Notes under the pieces: generated by a model
Told to the model about the DNA's origin: nothing
The model's input: the letters and a program-made list of their open reading frames with translations, nothing else
The model's database searches: none
Part shown: positions 61,804 to 64,000 of the stretch, in pieces
How the letters are laid out: each line of letters opens with the position of its first letter
Position numbering within the stretch: the first letter of the stretch is position 1
Source: Luminiphilus syltensis NOR5-1B
GTDB taxonomy: Bacteria > Pseudomonadota > Gammaproteobacteria > Pseudomonadales > Halieaceae
DNA: 64,000 bases
Assembly (NCBI RefSeq): GCF_000158175.1
Contig: NZ_DS999411.1
Coordinates: forward strand, 2,277,784-2,341,783
Direction: 5' to 3'
Translations under genes and position numbers: made by a program

Positions 61804-61831
61804 AGTATAACAACGCCCGCCGATCGTCTCA
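61804..61831 (-). promoter_or_regulatory. Probable promoter of tRNA-Arg
   Basis: Read leftward: TGAGAC (61826-61831) and TATACT (61804-61809) with 16 bp between, 9 bp ahead of the tRNA. The -10 is good, the -35 only fair. Confidence 0.5.
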
Positions 61832-61854
61832 CGTGTCATGACGATTTGGCGCCG

Positions 61855-62958
61855 CTAACACAGGCGTGCTGCCAGGGCGTTGTAATCCCCGGTGAAAATG
61901 ACCCGGCCACCTTTCTTCTCGAGTTGATAGTTGTACATCGGATCGTAGTAATGGGTGAGTAATTCGCCGATCCACAAGCGGTGGTGCGTGGGATCACCGC
62001 GTTGGTGATGGTCTAGTGCGTTTTGAATCATTTGGGACAGCCGGTCGTACTGCACGCCACCCAGCCGTTTTCTGATGGCTTTGATGGCGTCGATCAATTG
62101 CGTTGAAAACGCAGTCCACGCCTGTACGGGGTCGCCGCTCAGTTGCTCGAAAGCAGCCAAATTATCGACAATATAGTTGTGGTAGGAATGCTCAATTCGC
62201 GCTTCAAGGCTCGAGTCGAGCACCATCACCGGCGCCCGGGCCATGGCTTCTTGCAACACAGGTGGCAGCGCGCAGCGACCGATCAATCGACTCTCGTCCT
62301 CGAGGATAATCGGTCGGTGATGTTCAGCGCCGACCAAGGCGATCGCCACTGCAAGTTCAAAGGTGATCTGCGCGGGCTGTCCGCCGGGTAATTTGCCGAA
62401 GGCGCTGCCACGGTGATGGGCGAGGCCCTCAAGATCAACACTGCCTGGTATGGGCTCTCCCTTGAACGCGTGATTGATGAACTCGGTTTTACCACTGCCG
62501 GTCCTGCCTGCGATCAGGAGAATGTCGGCGCTGGCAGCGATGCGCTCTATCTGCTCGATCGACCAGCGACGCAGCGCTTTATAGCCACCCTCGATCCGCG
62601 GGTAGTCCACGCCGGCCTCGGCCATCCACTGCTGGACGATCTGCGAGCGCATGCCGCCGCGAAAGCAGAAGAGGGCACCGTTGGGGTGCTTTTCGGCGAA
62701 TGCCTTCCAGGCGTCAATGCGTGCAGCGCGCCGTTCACCGCTGACCAGTCGATGCCCCAGTGCAATGGCGGCATCGGGACCTTCCTGTTTATAGCAGAGC
62801 CCGACGGCCGCGCGTTCGCTGTCGTCCATCAAAGGCAGGTTGATCGCGCTGGGCGGGCTGCCCTTGGCAAACTCGCAGGGTGCACGGGTATCGATCAGCG
62901 GCCTGCCTTCAAGTAGCAGGTCCCGAAAGTCTGAGGGGGTGATATCAATATCAGTCAC
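61855..62958 (-). CDS. selU: tRNA 2-selenouridine synthase
   Basis: Replaces sulfur by selenium in the wobble 2-thiouridine of certain tRNAs (also called MnmH). The 367-residue chain has an N-terminal rhodanese domain with catalytic C98 in [11 protein letters not shown] and a P-loop GRTGSGKT at residues 151-158 for the second domain. The C-terminal [11 protein letters not shown] is typical. The GTG start overlaps the selD stop by 8 bp, so translation is coupled to its selenophosphate supplier. Confidence 0.95.
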   Translation of the reverse strand: MTDIDITPSDFRDLLLEGRPLIDTRAPCEFAKGSPPSAINLPLMDDSERAAVGLCYKQEGPDAAIALGHRLVSGERRAARIDAWKAFAEKHPNGALFCFRGGMRSQIVQQWMAEAGVDYPRIEGGYKALRRWSIEQIERIAASADILLIAGRTGSGKTEFINHAFKGEPIPGSVDLEGLAHHRGSAFGKLPGGQPAQITFELAVAIALVGAEHHRPIILEDESRLIGRCALPPVLQEAMARAPVMVLDSSLEARIEHSYHNYIVDNLAAFEQLSGDPVQAWTAFSTQLIDAIKAIRKRLGGVQYDRLSQMIQNALDHHQRGDPTHHRLWIGELLTHYYDPMYNYQLEKKGGRVIFTGDYNALAARLC

Positions 62959-64000
62959 CGATCAATTGAATAATGGCCTGGTCGGCTTGTCGCGCGACTA
63001 CCTCGCCAATGATGTGCGTCGGCAGATCGAACGCCGCCAGGGTCTGTTCGACGGCATTCATCGCCTCGGGGCTGACGCTGAGGAGGAGGCCGCCGCTGGT
63101 TTGCGGGTCGCACAGAAGTGCACGGGTGGGTTCAGGCATTGTCGGCAAGTTCAGCCCATAGGCGGCAAAATTGCGCTCGCTACCCCCGGGGATACAGCCC
63201 TTGGCGATGTAGTCGGTCACGCCGGGCAAGGTGGGAATGGCATCGAGTTGCAGCGTGGCGGCGAGACCGTGATCAGCGCAGAGTTCAAGCAGGTGACCAG
63301 CCAGACCGAAACCGGTCACGTCGGTCATTGCGTTAACCCCGGCCTGTTTGGCGAGGGCCGTCCCGACCCGGTTCAGCGTACACATCGTGGTCGTTGCAAT
63401 GCCGCGATGCGCTTCAGCCAGTAACTGGCGTTTCTCGGCGGTTGTCAGCACCCCGATCCCCAGTGGCTTGGTCAACAGCAGCCGGTCACCAACCCGGGCG
63501 CCGGTGTTTTGTTTCAGGTGGCAACGCAATACTTCACCGGTAACAGCGAGACCAAATATGGGTTCCGGGGCATCGATGCTGTGACCGCCGGCCAATGCAA
63601 TGCCGGCCTCCTGGCAAGCGGCGCGCCCTCCCGCAACAACGTCGGCGGCGATCTCCGGCGAAAGCTTATCTATCGGCCAGCCGAGTATGGCAATGGCAAC
63701 GAGCGGTTTGCCGCCCATCGCATAAATATCGCTAATGGCATTGGTTGCGGCGATGCGGCCAAAGTCAAAAGGATCATCGACGATAGGCATAAAAAAATCG
63801 GTGGTACTGAGAATGGCGCGCTCGTCGTCAATCGCTACTGCGGCTGCATCGTCTCGACTGGCGTTGCCGACCAGCAGTTCCGGAAAGGTCTGGTTGCGGG
63901 TTCGATCAAGGCTGCCGGCCAGGATTCGGTCGAGCACATCCGGGGCTATCTTGCAGCCACATCCAGCGCCGTGGCTGTACTGGGTCAGTCGGATGGGCTC
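62951..64000 (-). CDS. selD: Selenide, water dikinase, start cut off by window end
   Basis: Makes selenophosphate from selenide and ATP. 349 residues are visible and the frame is open to base 64000. The first visible residues, [20 protein letters not shown], match E. coli SelD from about residue 6, so only a few codons are missing. The active site has cysteine and lysine (GAGCGCK), so it is not a selenoprotein. ATP-binding segments include [31 protein letters not shown] and [11 protein letters not shown]. Overlaps selU. Confidence 0.96.
   Translation of the reverse strand, partial: EPIRLTQYSHGAGCGCKIAPDVLDRILAGSLDRTRNQTFPELLVGNASRDDAAAVAIDDERAILSTTDFFMPIVDDPFDFGRIAATNAISDIYAMGGKPLVAIAILGWPIDKLSPEIAADVVAGGRAACQEAGIALAGGHSIDAPEPIFGLAVTGEVLRCHLKQNTGARVGDRLLLTKPLGIGVLTTAEKRQLLAEAHRGIATTTMCTLNRVGTALAKQAGVNAMTDVTGFGLAGHLLELCADHGLAATLQLDAIPTLPGVTDYIAKGCIPGGSERNFAAYGLNLPTMPEPTRALLCDPQTSGGLLLSVSPEAMNAVEQTLAAFDLPTHIIGEVVARQADQAIIQLIGD

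Overview
The window reads as a chromosome segment of a marine-type gammaproteobacterium. Supporting genes are aceE, ribB-type DHBP synthase, fabY, queD, lipA, nadK, pepN, pldA, rmf, cbpA/cbpM, selU/selD and the moxR-bat cluster. The gene content resembles the Cellvibrionales (Halieaceae, OM60/NOR5) lineage, but that placement is inference from gene content, not from a marker-gene search. Coding density is high and most start codons follow clear Shine-Dalgarno sequences or overlap the previous stop.

Layout. 1-13.8 kb is housekeeping and lipid metabolism: the 3' part of pyruvate dehydrogenase E1 (aceE), an S41 protease lipoprotein, a CofD/YvcK-like protein, a thiolase-ribBX pair, FabY with a nitroreductase and a dienoyl-CoA isomerase, an unknown lipoprotein, an alpha/beta hydrolase and queD. 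At 13.8-14.1 kb two tRNA genes (Val-TAC, Asp-GTC) follow a near-consensus promoter. Directly behind them lie decayed ends of two different transposases.

14.6-30.4 kb looks like an accessory island: a P2-type (Ca2+-like) ATPase, a complete group 3b NAD(P)-linked [NiFe] hydrogenase operon (hyhB, a cyclic-nucleotide-binding protein, hyhG, hyhS, hyhL), its maturation genes (protease, hypA, hypF, hypC, hypD, hypE, but no hypB) and a convergent PEP synthase. The same partners occur together in hypoxia/dormancy regulons of other bacteria, so I read this as a redox and energy survival module.

30.4-45.6 kb returns to mixed chromosomal genes: a possible gene fragment, small hypothetical genes, an IorAB-type molybdenum oxidoreductase, outer-membrane phospholipase A, mercaptopyruvate sulfurtransferase, and a long co-directional run lipA-glycosyltransferase-nadK-rhomboid-yeaC-DUF2797-pepN with mostly overlapping genes. 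45.6-52.8 kb is the leftward moxR-DUF58-DUF4381-batA-batB/C-batD aerotolerance-type operon, preceded by rmf with its own terminator.

53.1-58.0 kb holds a TonB-dependent receptor and a surface-type lipoprotein behind a good match to a PhoB box, ending in a strong terminator. Next comes a compact two-hairpin element ending in a second terminator (candidate small RNA or attenuator), followed by DUF3833, DUF3429 and SDR genes. The window ends with cbpA-cbpM, tRNA-Arg(CCT) and the overlapping selD-selU pair, where selD is cut by the window end. I saw no CRISPR array, rRNA operon or intact insertion sequence.
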